Shown here one piece after another: positions 35,492 to 43,739 of a stretch of DNA of 64,000 nucleotides; position 1 is the stretch's first letter, and each line of letters starts with the position of its first letter. A program made the position numbers and the translations under genes. The stretch comes from Chromobacterium paludis. Its GTDB lineage: Bacteria > Pseudomonadota > Gammaproteobacteria > Burkholderiales > Chromobacteriaceae. A model generated the notes under the pieces. That model did not search any database, was not told the DNA's origin, and saw nothing but the letters and a program-made list of their open reading frames with translations. Where the stretch lies: contig NZ_CP043473.1 in the NCBI RefSeq assembly GCF_008275125.1, positions 1,488,001 through 1,552,000 on the forward strand, given 5' to 3'.

Positions 35492-36058
35492 ATGCATGAG
35501 CCTTATCTGGATGAAGACGGCGCATCGCGCCGCCGCCTGCTGCAAAGCGCGGCGCTGGGCGGCATTGCCGCGCTGCTTGCGGCCTGCGGCACCACGACGG
35601 CCCCGTCCAGCCAGCGCCCGCCCTACCGTCCGGGACGCTCCTCCGGCGATTTGTCCTTGTCCGGCATTCATGCGGATGGCGACGGACGCGAAATTCTGCT
35701 TTACACCATAGGCCTGCTCGATGGCGGCTACCGCTTCGGCGGCAACAATCCAGAAGCCGGCCTCGATTGCAGCGGCATGGTCAGCTACATCTATCAGAAC
35801 GCCCTGGGCATCCGCTTGCCGCATAACGCCGCGCAAATCGCCAATATGGCGCGCCCCATCCCGGACGGGCAGCGCCAGGTAGGCGACCTGGTGTTTTTCA
35901 ACACCATGAATCGTCCCTTCTCTCACATGGGCATTTACATCGGCGAGGGCAAGTTCGTCCATGCGCCACGCAGCAACAGCACGATACGGGTGGCCAGACT
36001 GGACAATGTCTACTTCGCGCCGCGCTACGAAGGCGCAAGGACGGTGCTGCGGGCCTGA
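35492..36058 (+). CDS. NlpC/P60 family cell-wall hydrolase lipoprotein
   Basis: A 188-residue predicted peptidoglycan endopeptidase. The N-terminus has twin arginines (SRRRLLQ), a hydrophobic stretch and a lipobox (LLAAC), suggesting a Tat-exported lipoprotein. The NlpC/P60 domain covers about 70-185: nucleophile Cys in LDCSGMVSYIY, His in FSHMGIYIG, and third residue in KFVHAPRS. The start at 35492 follows AAGGGAG. It cleaves peptide stems of murein in related proteins. Confidence 0.9.
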   Translation: MHEPYLDEDGASRRRLLQSAALGGIAALLAACGTTTAPSSQRPPYRPGRSSGDLSLSGIHADGDGREILLYTIGLLDGGYRFGGNNPEAGLDCSGMVSYIYQNALGIRLPHNAAQIANMARPIPDGQRQVGDLVFFNTMNRPFSHMGIYIGEGKFVHAPRSNSTIRVARLDNVYFAPRYEGARTVLRA

Positions 36059-36143
36059 CGCGGCGGATGGCATCGCTCCCGGCGATGAACATCCGGCCTC
36101 GCTATGCTAATCTGCGCTATCTCGTTTCCGTCAGCACAGACTC

Positions 36144-36974
36144 ATGAAACTCAAATTCAGCAAGATGCATGGCCTGGGCAATGACTTCATGGTCATAGAC
36201 GGCGTGCGCCAGCCTGTCTCCCTCACGCCTGAACGCATCCGCGAGCTCGGCCACCGCCAGCTTGGCATAGGCTTCGACCAGCTGTTGCTGGTGGAGCCGC
36301 CGCGCGAAGCCGGCCATGACTTCCGCTACCGCATTTTCAACAACGACGGCAGCGAAGTGGAGCAATGCGGTAATGGCGCGCGTTGCTTCGCGAAATTTGT
36401 CTTCGACTCAGGCCTGACCCAGAACCGCCGCATCGCCGTGGAAACCGCGCGCGGCGTCATCACCCCGGAATACCTGGAAGACGGCCTGGCGCGCGTGGAC
36501 ATGGGCGTGCCCCGCTTCGCCCCGGCGGACCTGCCTTTCCTGGCCGAACAGGAAGCGTTGCGCTACCCCTTGCAATTGGCTGGCCGCCGCTGTGAGATCA
36601 GCATCGCGTCCATGGGCAACCCGCACGCGGTGCAGCTGGTCGATGATGTGGACGCGGCGCCGGTCGCGGAAATCGGACCGCTCATCGAACGGCATCCCCA
36701 CTTCCCACAGCGCGTCAACGCAGGATTCATGCAGATCGTCAATCGAAGCGAGATCCGCCTGCGCGTCTACGAACGCGGCGCCGGCGAGACCCTGGCCTGC
36801 GGCACCGGCGCCTGCGCCGCCGCCGTCTGCGGCATCCGGCTAGGCTTGCTGGATGCGCGCGTCACAGTACATGCCAGAGGCGGCGACATCGTCATCGAAT
36901 GGGCGGGCGAAGGCTCTCCCGTGATCATGACCGGACCGGCGGTCACGGTTTTCCAAGGCGAAATCGAACTTTAA
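36144..36974 (+). CDS. dapF: Diaminopimelate epimerase
   Basis: A 276-residue enzyme converting LL- to meso-diaminopimelate for lysine and peptidoglycan synthesis. Both catalytic cysteines are present: [13 protein letters not shown] near residue 75 and [13 protein letters not shown] near 220. It begins [15 protein letters not shown], the family N-terminus. DUF484 follows 52 bases later in the same direction, the usual neighbour. Confidence 0.97.
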   Translation: MKLKFSKMHGLGNDFMVIDGVRQPVSLTPERIRELGHRQLGIGFDQLLLVEPPREAGHDFRYRIFNNDGSEVEQCGNGARCFAKFVFDSGLTQNRRIAVETARGVITPEYLEDGLARVDMGVPRFAPADLPFLAEQEALRYPLQLAGRRCEISIASMGNPHAVQLVDDVDAAPVAEIGPLIERHPHFPQRVNAGFMQIVNRSEIRLRVYERGAGETLACGTGACAAAVCGIRLGLLDARVTVHARGGDIVIEWAGEGSPVIMTGPAVTVFQGEIEL

Positions 36975-37026
36975 GCCCAGACTGGGCACCAACCCATTTC
37001 AGCATTTCACAGGAAAGGGCTTTCAG

Positions 37027-37680
37027 ATGCATAGTGAACAGGTCCTGGCTTTTCTAGACGATCATCCCGAGCTGCTGCAACAAGTGGCGTCCCGCTATGG
37101 GCTGCAAGCCGCGCCGCAAAGCGGGGAAAGAGTGGTGGTGTCGTTTGTGGAGCGTCAGCTGCTGGAACTGAAAGACCGCAACCGACAGCTGGAGGCGCAG
37201 CAACAGCAATGGATCGAGCGCGGCCATGAAAACGACCGCCTGCTGGCCAGGCTGCATCGCCTGACCCTGGCGCAATTGGCCGCCGTTGGCGTACGCGGCC
37301 GCATCGACGCGCTGATCCAGTCGCTGAACCAGGAATTCCAGCTGGATCGCGCGGCGCTGCGTTTGTGGCATCCCGCCGCGGAAGGCTGCGAGGGACATTA
37401 CAATGCGCGCCATGAGGTCCGGGGTCTGGCGCGCAATCTGTCCACGCCCTACTGCGGGCCCTATGTCAACGATGAAGTCATGAGCTGGTTCCCGGCCAAG
37501 CCGGTGCTGCAGTCGTTTGCCCAGGTGGCGCTGCGCGATGCCGCCGGCCAGCCTTTCGGCATATTGGTGCTCGCCAGCGACGACCCGCAACGCTTCGCCT
37601 TCGACATGCACACTGCCTATCTCAGCCAGATCGGCGAGCTGCTGTCCGCCTCCCTGCTTGCCGCGCTGGAGGCGGAATGA
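37027..37680 (+). CDS. DUF484 family protein
   Basis: A 217-residue cytoplasmic protein. It starts QVLAFLDDHPELLQQVASRYG, typical of DUF484, followed by a coiled coil (about 45-75) and a GAF-like domain (about 85-215). Function is unknown. In many proteobacteria the order is dapF-DUF484-xerC; here the next gene is a membrane protein that overlaps it by four bases. Confidence 0.9.
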   Translation: MHSEQVLAFLDDHPELLQQVASRYGLQAAPQSGERVVVSFVERQLLELKDRNRQLEAQQQQWIERGHENDRLLARLHRLTLAQLAAVGVRGRIDALIQSLNQEFQLDRAALRLWHPAAEGCEGHYNARHEVRGLARNLSTPYCGPYVNDEVMSWFPAKPVLQSFAQVALRDAAGQPFGILVLASDDPQRFAFDMHTAYLSQIGELLSASLLAALEAE

Positions 37681-38246
37681 CGGCGACGCCGTGCGGCCTG
37701 GCGCTGCTCTGCATCATTGTCTTGTTCTTGCTGCACGCGCTGTGGCGGCTGGGCGCCAGCCGCGATGGCGCCGCCCTTGCCTGCTTTGCCGCAGCCTACC
37801 TGATTCTGGCCACACTGTTGCATCAGCATGCCGAGCCGGTTCTGATCGCCCCGCTGATGCTGCCCTTTGTCTACGTCTACGCCTGGCTGAGCCTGGCCGC
37901 CGCGATGTGGATCGCCGCTCGCGCGCGCCCCAGCCGCAACACGCTGTCCTTTCCCGGCTGCGAGCCCAAGCTGGCCGCGCTGTTCGCCAGTCAGCTTGCC
38001 CTCCTCATCGGCGTACTGGCGGTTTCGCCATGGCTGGGTCAAGCGCCGCTGGCGGTATACCTGATGGCGCCGCCCCTGACCATGGCCGTCAGCTACCTGT
38101 GCTATCGACTGCAGCTGCTAGAGATGCGTCGTGGCGACGTCTGCGGCACGCGTTGGCTGTACTGGGGCGCGCTCTGCCTGCTTGGGCCGCTGCTGTTGGC
38201 CTGCCTGAAAGTCTGGGCCGTGCCCATGCTGCTCGACCTGACCTGA
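37677..38246 (+). CDS. Hypothetical multi-pass membrane protein
   Basis: A 189-residue protein with about six hydrophobic helices (CGLALLCIIVLFLLHALWRL; FAAAYLILATLLHQH; LLIGVLAVSPWL; near C-terminus LLGPLLLACLKVW). I do not recognise the family. Its ATG overlaps the DUF484 stop (ATGA), implying coupled translation, and it occupies the place where xerC is often found. Confidence 0.75.
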   Translation: MTATPCGLALLCIIVLFLLHALWRLGASRDGAALACFAAAYLILATLLHQHAEPVLIAPLMLPFVYVYAWLSLAAAMWIAARARPSRNTLSFPGCEPKLAALFASQLALLIGVLAVSPWLGQAPLAVYLMAPPLTMAVSYLCYRLQLLEMRRGDVCGTRWLYWGALCLLGPLLLACLKVWAVPMLLDLT

Positions 38247-38248
38247 GC

Positions 38249-38276
38249 AAAAAAATGGCGCCGCTTGCGCGGCGCC
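38249..38276 (-). terminator. Terminator for the EamA transporter gene
   Basis: On the minus strand a GGCGCCGC/GCGGCGCC stem with a GCAA loop is followed by seven T. It lies 138 bases after the EamA stop and two bases after the convergent gene's stop. The 38277-38414 stretch holds nothing else I can name. Confidence 0.75.
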
Positions 38277-38414
38277 GCCTCAGCCCATATACAGGCGTTG
38301 TCGTATGCATGCCATCGGTACAGATTTGTTCTGCGAGTCGCAATCCAAAATGGTCAACGCAACCGGGCTGATGACGAAAACTAGCTTATCACAAGCAATG
38401 GGCCACCCGTAAAG

Positions 38415-39356
38415 TCAAGATTTCTGCGTCCGCAATGCACCCTTCTGCGCCGGGACACTGCTCGCCCGCGTCAGGGAACTCAGGGCGATGCCGCCGAAAA
38501 TCGCCGCCAGCCCTGCCACATGAAACCAGTGCAACTCCTCGCCCAGCAACAAGATGGACTGCAAAGCGCCAAAAGCCGGCATCAGATACAGAAAGCTGGC
38601 CGCCTTGGCCGTGCCGATCGCGGCGATGGCTCGGTTGTACAACAGATACGCCACCACCGATGGCAGCATGCCCAGGTAGAGCAGGCTGGCCCAGCCCACG
38701 CCATTCAGCGTAGGCAAGCCATGCCGCGCCACCTCCATGCCAAACATCGGCAGCAGGACCGCTTCGCCCACCAGCAGCAATATGGCCATTTGCACCATGG
38801 CGTCGATGCCGGGCTTCAGCTTGCGCAAGCCCAGCGTATAGATGGCCCAGCACAGTCCGCCGGCCAGCACCAAAACATCGCCGCCGCCAAAATGAAAGGC
38901 CCCGATGGCCAACAAATTGCCTTTCAGTACGATCAACAAGGCGCCGCAAAGCGCCAAGGTCATGCCCAGCCACTGTCGGCTGCTCAGGCGTTGGCGGAAG
39001 TACAGCGATCCCAGCAGCAAGACCATGACCGGCGTCGCGCTGTTCAGAATGACGGCATTGGTGGCCGTGGTGGTCTGCACCGCGAAGTAGACGAAGGTGT
39101 TGGTCAGTCCGATGCCAAACAGGCCAAGCAGCAGCAGCAAGGGCCACTGCGCCCGCAATTTGTCCCAGTTTTGCCGCAATCTGCCCGCGGCAAAGGGCAG
39201 CACGCAGCAAAGCGCGATGCCCCAGCGGGCAAAAGCCAAGCTGAACGGCCCAATCTGACCGTGCAGCGCGCGGGCGATGATGAAATTGGTGGACCACATC
39301 AGCATGGTCAGCACCAGCAGGGCATAGGGTTTTCTATTGTTTGTTGCGCGATTCAT
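38415..39356 (-). CDS. EamA/DMT-family transporter
   Basis: A 313-residue inner-membrane protein with ten predicted helices in two EamA repeats (KPYALLVLTMLMWSTNFIIA at the start; VLAGGLCWAIYTLGL opening the second half). The family exports or imports metabolites such as amino acids; the substrate is unknown. I start at 39356 (MNRATNNRKPY). A 7-bp palindrome lies about 42 bases upstream in AT-rich DNA and may be an operator. Confidence 0.88.
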   Translation of the reverse strand: MNRATNNRKPYALLVLTMLMWSTNFIIARALHGQIGPFSLAFARWGIALCCVLPFAAGRLRQNWDKLRAQWPLLLLLGLFGIGLTNTFVYFAVQTTTATNAVILNSATPVMVLLLGSLYFRQRLSSRQWLGMTLALCGALLIVLKGNLLAIGAFHFGGGDVLVLAGGLCWAIYTLGLRKLKPGIDAMVQMAILLLVGEAVLLPMFGMEVARHGLPTLNGVGWASLLYLGMLPSVVAYLLYNRAIAAIGTAKAASFLYLMPAFGALQSILLLGEELHWFHVAGLAAIFGGIALSSLTRASSVPAQKGALRTQKS

Positions 39357-39397
39357 GGCAGTGTCTGAAATAAACTGCCAATATTTTAGCAAACAAA

Positions 39398-39412
39398 AAC
39401 AATATTATTGTT
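39398..39412. promoter_or_regulatory. AACAATA palindrome upstream of the EamA gene
   Basis: AACAATA, one base, TATTGTT, about 42 bases upstream of the transporter start in an AT-rich 230-base gap. Its size suits a dimeric regulator such as MarR-type, but none is encoded nearby. Confidence 0.3.
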
Positions 39413-39590
39413 CAATCAAGCGATATTAACTTTAAATTCGTTCTTTAATTTACGCCTTGCTTGGCAATAAATTCCACCCTGTATAGGTTTGATGGAATTT
39501 TAATGATACTGAGCCGCCAGCTTGTTGCCGCAGGAAGGCCAACCGCGCGCCCGCCTCACCCGGCAAAACCACGGGCATCCTGCGCCAAAA

Positions 39591-40103
39591 TCACGCGCTC
39601 GGCCTCTCTGACTGCCGCTTGGCCAGCCACGCCAAGATGTATCGCGCCACGGCATCCGCGTCGTTCAGGTTCAGCACCGGAAGGTCGGCAGCAACAGTCT
39701 GATCCGAAACCACGGCGATGATGTTGCCATCCTCCGGATAAAGCGGCGGTTTGCCCAGCGCGGGCCGATATACTTCCAGCTTGGGCACGGGCAGGCGCTT
39801 CTGTCCTTCCAGCAAAACCAGATCGCAAGGCGACAGTCGGGCCAGCTGCTCGTCCAAAGTCAACTCGTTTGCGGTCTCCGCAAACACGCCCACTCGGCAG
39901 GGCGATACGATCATAACTTCGCACGCGCCGGCCTGGCGATGGCGAAAGCTGTCCTTGCCTGGCTCGTCCAGCTGCACGTCGTGATGACTGTGCTTGATCA
40001 CCGCCACCTTCAAACCAGCGGCCCTCAACCCAGGCAGAATGCTTTCCAGCAAGGTGGTCTTGCCGCTGCCGGAATATCCACAAATGCCTAATACCTCGCG
40101 CAT
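39591..40103 (-). CDS. mobB: Molybdopterin-guanine dinucleotide biosynthesis protein B
   Basis: A 170-residue GTP-binding adapter that aids MobA in making the molybdenum cofactor dinucleotide. Walker A is GYSGSGKTT at about 9-17; [20 protein letters not shown] and LVLLEGQKR are family motifs. No mobA is beside it; moeA, another cofactor gene, lies 12 kb away. The start is the conserved [14 protein letters not shown]. Confidence 0.93.
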   Translation of the reverse strand: MREVLGICGYSGSGKTTLLESILPGLRAAGLKVAVIKHSHHDVQLDEPGKDSFRHRQAGACEVMIVSPCRVGVFAETANELTLDEQLARLSPCDLVLLEGQKRLPVPKLEVYRPALGKPPLYPEDGNIIAVVSDQTVAADLPVLNLNDADAVARYILAWLAKRQSERPSA

Positions 40104-40461
40104 GCCCTATCCTTTGCCTCAACTATCCCGATTGCCATGCCTGATTATTCACTTTCACCGAGCCCTGCCGCTTGCGCTGACGCAAAGCGGCACTCTTTCC
40201 GCATGCTGGATGATCGCATACTCGTCCCCGCTTGCCGGGAGGCAAGCCGATGCCTGGCGCAAATTATCGTCTCCTGCGTCTGATGGGAAGGCGGGCGATG
40301 CCGACCAAATTTGGCCAGCGGCAGGCTATCGAGTCTGGCTGGCGATGCCGCGCGGGTGGAGTGGATCCATCGGCTGCCGGGGGAGGAGAAACTGGGCGAG
40401 ATATTGACGGCGCGGCATCCGCGCCGTCCAGGCAAGGCGCCGCGCAAGCGCGGCGAAGTCA
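40104..40461. other. 358-base gap without a convincing gene
   Basis: Between mobB and the FKBP gene, which point the same way. Open frames exist on both strands, but none has a good start or recognisable protein, and the best plus-strand frame is split by a stop near 40285. Two GC hairpins lie at the right end, GACGGCGCGG/CCGCGCCGTC and CGCCGCGC/GCGCGGCG, just after the FKBP stop. They lack T-runs but may end its transcript. Confidence 0.5.
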
Positions 40462-40869
40462 TTACTTCTGGATTTCCAGCAGCTCCACCTCGAAATACAA
40501 ATCCGTATTCGGAGGAATGGCGCCGGGAGCGCCGCGGCTGCCGTAGGCGGTTGCCGCGGGACAGAACAACTTGGCCTTGCTGCCGACATTCAATTCGCTC
40601 ACCCCCTGCGTCCAGCACGGGATGACCCGATTCAGCGGGAAGCTGATCGGCCCGCCGTTCTTGTAGGAGCTGTCAAACTCCTTGCCATCCTTGAACGTGC
40701 CGCGGTAGTTCACTTTGACGGTGTCGGTCGGCTTGGGCTGGGCGCCCTTGCCTTGGCTCAGGACTTCGATTTTGACGCCGGAGGGCAGCGTCTTCGTGGC
40801 GGGAGCCGCCTGGGCAACGGCGGCCACGGCCAACAGCGCCAGAGTAGTGGCAATGCGATTCAAGGACAT
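40462..40869 (-). CDS. Periplasmic FKBP-type peptidyl-prolyl isomerase
   Basis: A 135-residue secreted isomerase that speeds prolyl bond rotation in folding envelope proteins. The signal peptide spans about 1-21 (cut after AQA). A single FKBP domain follows: VKVNYRGTFKDGKEFDSS, FPLNRVIPCWTQGV, AYGSRGAPGAIPPNTDLYFE. It lacks the N-terminal dimerisation helices of FkpA and Mip. It ends just before two GC hairpins. Confidence 0.93.
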   Translation of the reverse strand: MSLNRIATTLALLAVAAVAQAAPATKTLPSGVKIEVLSQGKGAQPKPTDTVKVNYRGTFKDGKEFDSSYKNGGPISFPLNRVIPCWTQGVSELNVGSKAKLFCPAATAYGSRGAPGAIPPNTDLYFEVELLEIQK

Positions 40870-40911
40870 GGTTTCTTTCGTTTGGTTTGGGTGAACAAGG
40901 CGGATTGAGCG

Positions 40912-41334
40912 CTAGCGGTACTGTATGCTGCCGGACTCGGCCAGTTCCTCCAGCAGCCGCTCGGCGCTGGCGCCGGGCATGGTGAATGGCTCCAGCGCGG
41001 GCAAGGGCGAATGGCGCAGAATGATGGAGGCGTTGAGCTGATCCAGCGCCACCTCCGCCATGCTCCAGTTTGCGAATTTCCGCTGTTCGATCTCTGAAAA
41101 TGACAAAAGCATTAGAGAGTGATGGCGCGTATCCCGCGCCAGCTTCAGATACAGGCGATTGACATGGACCCTGCTACCCTCCAGAACCTGCACGAATGCG
41201 TCCTTGCTGTAACACAGCAGGCCGGTGATTCCGAGCGGCGGATTGTACTTTCGCGCCGCCGACAGAATCTCATCCACCAGCGCGGGTTCTATCGGTTGTT
41301 GCGCCCGGCTGCAATAGATCAGGCGAACCAGCAT
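40912..41334 (-). CDS. BLUF-domain blue-light sensor (single domain)
   Basis: A 140-residue photoreceptor binding FAD. Visible BLUF features are Tyr in RLIYCSRA, the KYNPPLGITGLLCYS loop, Gln in FVQVLEGSR, and the late NWSMAEV with Trp and Met. There is no effector domain, only a 45-residue tail, so it must signal through a partner protein. I start at 41334 because AGGAG lies seven bases before it; that ribosome-binding site overlaps the end of folE. The stop of folE and this gene are so close that translation is likely coupled. Confidence 0.9.
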   Translation of the reverse strand: MLVRLIYCSRAQQPIEPALVDEILSAARKYNPPLGITGLLCYSKDAFVQVLEGSRVHVNRLYLKLARDTRHHSLMLLSFSEIEQRKFANWSMAEVALDQLNASIILRHSPLPALEPFTMPGASAERLLEELAESGSIQYR

Positions 41335-41348
41335 GGCCATGCTCCTCG

Positions 41349-42047
41349 TCATTTATGCATCAGCGACAAAAACTCCCGACGCAGGTTGGCATCCGTCAGG
41401 AAGGATCCGCGCATCACGCTGTTGGTCATCTTGCTGTTGCTGTCCTTCACGCCGCGCCAGTGCATGCAGAAGTGATCGGCCTCCATCACGATGGCCAGAC
41501 CGTCCGGCTGCAGCTTGCGCATCAGCAGGTCCGCGATCTGCGACACGGCCTCCTCCTGAATCTGCGGGCGCGACATCACCCAGTCTATCAGCCGCGCGTA
41601 CTTGGACAGGCCGATCAAATTGGAATTCTCATTGGGCATCACGCCCACCCACACCCGGCCGATGATGGGGCAGAGGTGGTGGGAGCAAGCGCTGCGCACC
41701 GTGATCGGCCCAATGATCATCAATTCGTTCAGGCGCTCGACGTTGGGAAACTCGGTGCTGGGCGGCATCTCGATATAGCGGCCGCGAAACACCTCGCGCA
41801 GGAACATCTTGGCGACGCGCTTGGCCGTATCGTGCGTGTTGTGATCGTTTTCGGTATCGATCACCAAACTTTCCAGCACTGCTTTCAATTTAGACTGAAC
41901 TTCGTCCTGCAGCGCGTCCAGCTCGCCTTCTTCGATGAAGCCGGCGATATTGTCGTTGGCATGGAAGCGCGCACCCGCTTGCTGTAAACGGTAACGAATC
42001 TTCTGGGAAACGGGTTCCAGCTGGCTCAGCTTGTCGGTTTTGCTCAT
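41349..42047 (-). CDS. folE: GTP cyclohydrolase I
   Basis: A 232-residue enzyme making dihydroneopterin triphosphate from GTP, the first step of folate and pterin synthesis. The zinc site is complete: Cys and His in RSACSHHLCPIIG and Cys in DHFCMHWRGV. The family sequence LIGLSKYARLIDW is present. It is followed immediately by the BLUF gene on the same transcript. Upstream (42048-42270) is a non-coding stretch that must hold its promoter. Confidence 0.96.
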   Translation of the reverse strand: MSKTDKLSQLEPVSQKIRYRLQQAGARFHANDNIAGFIEEGELDALQDEVQSKLKAVLESLVIDTENDHNTHDTAKRVAKMFLREVFRGRYIEMPPSTEFPNVERLNELMIIGPITVRSACSHHLCPIIGRVWVGVMPNENSNLIGLSKYARLIDWVMSRPQIQEEAVSQIADLLMRKLQPDGLAIVMEADHFCMHWRGVKDSNSKMTNSVMRGSFLTDANLRREFLSLMHK

Positions 42048-42285
42048 TGTTGATTATGGCTACGCAAGAAAATGGAAATCATTCCGAATATACATCAATT
42101 ACCCATGGCGGAAGACTGCAACCGGACTGGGTGGGTCAACATATCCGAAGCCTGACTATTGCGCCGATGGTAGTGCAGCCGTAGCCGGCGTGCAAACCCG
42201 TCCCCAACCCGCGCCAGGTCCGAAACCGGGGCCTGCCGCGCGCTGGATGACTCAGCTCCAACCTGCAATGCTATATAATTAACAT

Positions 42286-42380
42286 CATGACATCAACTGA
42301 GCTAATTGACATCTTCTTAGGGCCGACCATAGACCAGAAATGACAACGGCACCCTTCCTTGCGGAACGGTGCCGTTTTTA
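42286..42380 (+). ncRNA. Candidate small RNA, or leaderless 18-codon mini-gene
   Basis: An extended -10 promoter box (TG, one base, TATATA at 42269-42277, overlapping TATAAT at 42274-42279) predicts a start near 42286. About 60 bases later comes a strong hairpin, AACGGCACC/GGTGCCGTT with an inner TTCC/GGAA stem, and five T: a free-standing transcript of about 95 nt. No -35 box is visible. The transcript also contains an ATG at 42287 opening an 18-codon frame (MTSTELIDIFLGPTIDQK) that would be leaderless. Both genes around it lie on the other strand, so the unit is not explained by them. Confidence 0.45.
42345..42379 (+). terminator. Rho-independent terminator on the plus strand
   Basis: A 9-bp stem with an inner 4-bp stem and TTGC loop, followed by five T on the plus strand. 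Read on the minus strand the following bases are TTGTCATTTC, so it could weakly end the nitronate monooxygenase-like gene as well. Confidence 0.8.
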
Positions 42381-42394
42381 CTGTCTCCGCCGGC

Positions 42395-43663
42395 TCAGCC
42401 CGCCAACAGACACTCCACTTTCTTGGGCAAGGCGATATGCTGATCCTTGCTGTGCTGGTAGTCCATGAATACATGCTCTGCGCTCAGCAGCTGATAGCTG
42501 CCATCTGCCAGGCGATGCGTGGTGTCCTTCAGCCGATAGGCATAATGGCCGCAGGTCCAGCAGTCGAAATTGCGCATGTGCGTGCACAAACAAGTCTTTT
42601 CCCACACCGGCACGCGCCGCGCACCCGGATTAGCCTCGTGCGCCTTGTGGTAGGCCTCGATATAGGAGCAGCTGCCCTTGGCATCCAGCAGATAACCATA
42701 CGCTTCGCAATTGGGGCGGATGCCATCGCCGATTGCCGGGCAGCTCTTGATCATGCGCATGGGGTAGCCGGTGGGCGACAGCTGGTTGACCTCGATGTCC
42801 TCCTCGCTGGCCTTGAAGTACTCTTGCTGAACCTTCTCCGGCAGGCCGCACTCGCGGGTGACGGTAAAGCGGGTTGCCACTTGCACCGCGCCGGCGCCGG
42901 CCTCCAGATAACCCGCCGCGTCGCTGCCGGTGAAGATGCCGCCCGCGGGAATCAGCGGGATATCCAGCTGCTCCGCTTTCAGCCAGTCGCGGATCTCGGT
43001 GAAAATGGTAGCCAGGTCGTATTGGGCCCAATCCATGCCGAAGCCCAGGTGGCCGCCAGCCAAGGGGCCTTCCACCACCACGTAGTCAGGCAGCCGTCCC
43101 GTGCGTCCATTTTTCTTCAGGAACAGCTGCAGGGCGCGCAAGGAAGAAACGATGATGCCGAGCTTGGCATCATGAAAACGCGGATGATCTTCTATCAGCG
43201 CGAAGGAGCCCAAATGCAGGCCCGCGGCAAGGGTGATGCCGTCTATGCCAGCATCCAGCGCGGCGCGCATGCGCACCCGCAACGTCTCCTTGGGCGCGTT
43301 CATGGTCAGTTTTTCCATGCAATTGATGAAGACCAGGCCTTCGCCGCGCTTCTGTTGCATGGCATTGCCGACATGCAGCCGGGTGGCTTCCTCCAGCACG
43401 CCAAGGTCGAACTGCACCACGGACTTGTCTGGATTCTCCACATTGAACTTGTACTGCGCCAGCTTGTTCTTGACGAACTTGGTGCTGAAACGGCGATCCG
43501 TCACCGTTGGCACCATCGCGTCGGATATGTGGCCGACGCCGCCCAGCCTGGCCGCTTCCAGCGCCAAGCTGGCGGTGGAAATGTCCACCCCCATGCCGCC
43601 TATCATGATAGGCACCAGTTGTTTGCTGCCCAGCTGCAGGCGAAAATCATCAACGCACTTCAT
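42395..43663 (-). CDS. Nitronate monooxygenase-like flavin enzyme
   Basis: A 422-residue TIM-barrel flavoprotein of the 2-nitropropane dioxygenase family. Family pieces are PIMIGGMGVDIS at the start, GPLAGGHLGFG, and IPAGGIFTGSDAAGYLEAGA for flavin phosphate binding. The C-terminal 110 residues are rich in cysteine (SCPAIGDGIRPNC, CLCTHMRNFDCWTCGHYA), which is not standard for nitronate monooxygenases and may bind a metal. The real substrate is uncertain. Confidence 0.82.
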   Translation of the reverse strand: MKCVDDFRLQLGSKQLVPIMIGGMGVDISTASLALEAARLGGVGHISDAMVPTVTDRRFSTKFVKNKLAQYKFNVENPDKSVVQFDLGVLEEATRLHVGNAMQQKRGEGLVFINCMEKLTMNAPKETLRVRMRAALDAGIDGITLAAGLHLGSFALIEDHPRFHDAKLGIIVSSLRALQLFLKKNGRTGRLPDYVVVEGPLAGGHLGFGMDWAQYDLATIFTEIRDWLKAEQLDIPLIPAGGIFTGSDAAGYLEAGAGAVQVATRFTVTRECGLPEKVQQEYFKASEEDIEVNQLSPTGYPMRMIKSCPAIGDGIRPNCEAYGYLLDAKGSCSYIEAYHKAHEANPGARRVPVWEKTCLCTHMRNFDCWTCGHYAYRLKDTTHRLADGSYQLLSAEHVFMDYQHSKDQHIALPKKVECLLAG

Positions 43664-43739
43664 CTTGACGGCTCTCCTTAATGCTGGACGCGATTATCCT
43701 CCGCCCATCCGGCAAAATCCATTTTTTTAGAGTTTTTGC

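Larger units (their letters stand above)
42048..42394. other. 347-base intergenic region with a candidate sRNA
   Basis: The left part (42048-42270) is the upstream region of folE; I see no gene or clear promoter boxes in it. The right part contains a plus-strand promoter-like box and a strong terminator, described separately as a candidate small RNA. On the minus strand the same hairpin lies 15 bases after the nitronate monooxygenase-like gene. Confidence 0.6.

Noticed and set aside
40145..40407. Possible broken gene between mobB and the FKBP gene
   Set aside because: Frames on both strands exist, but none shows a family I know, a good start or consistent codon use, so I record only a gap.
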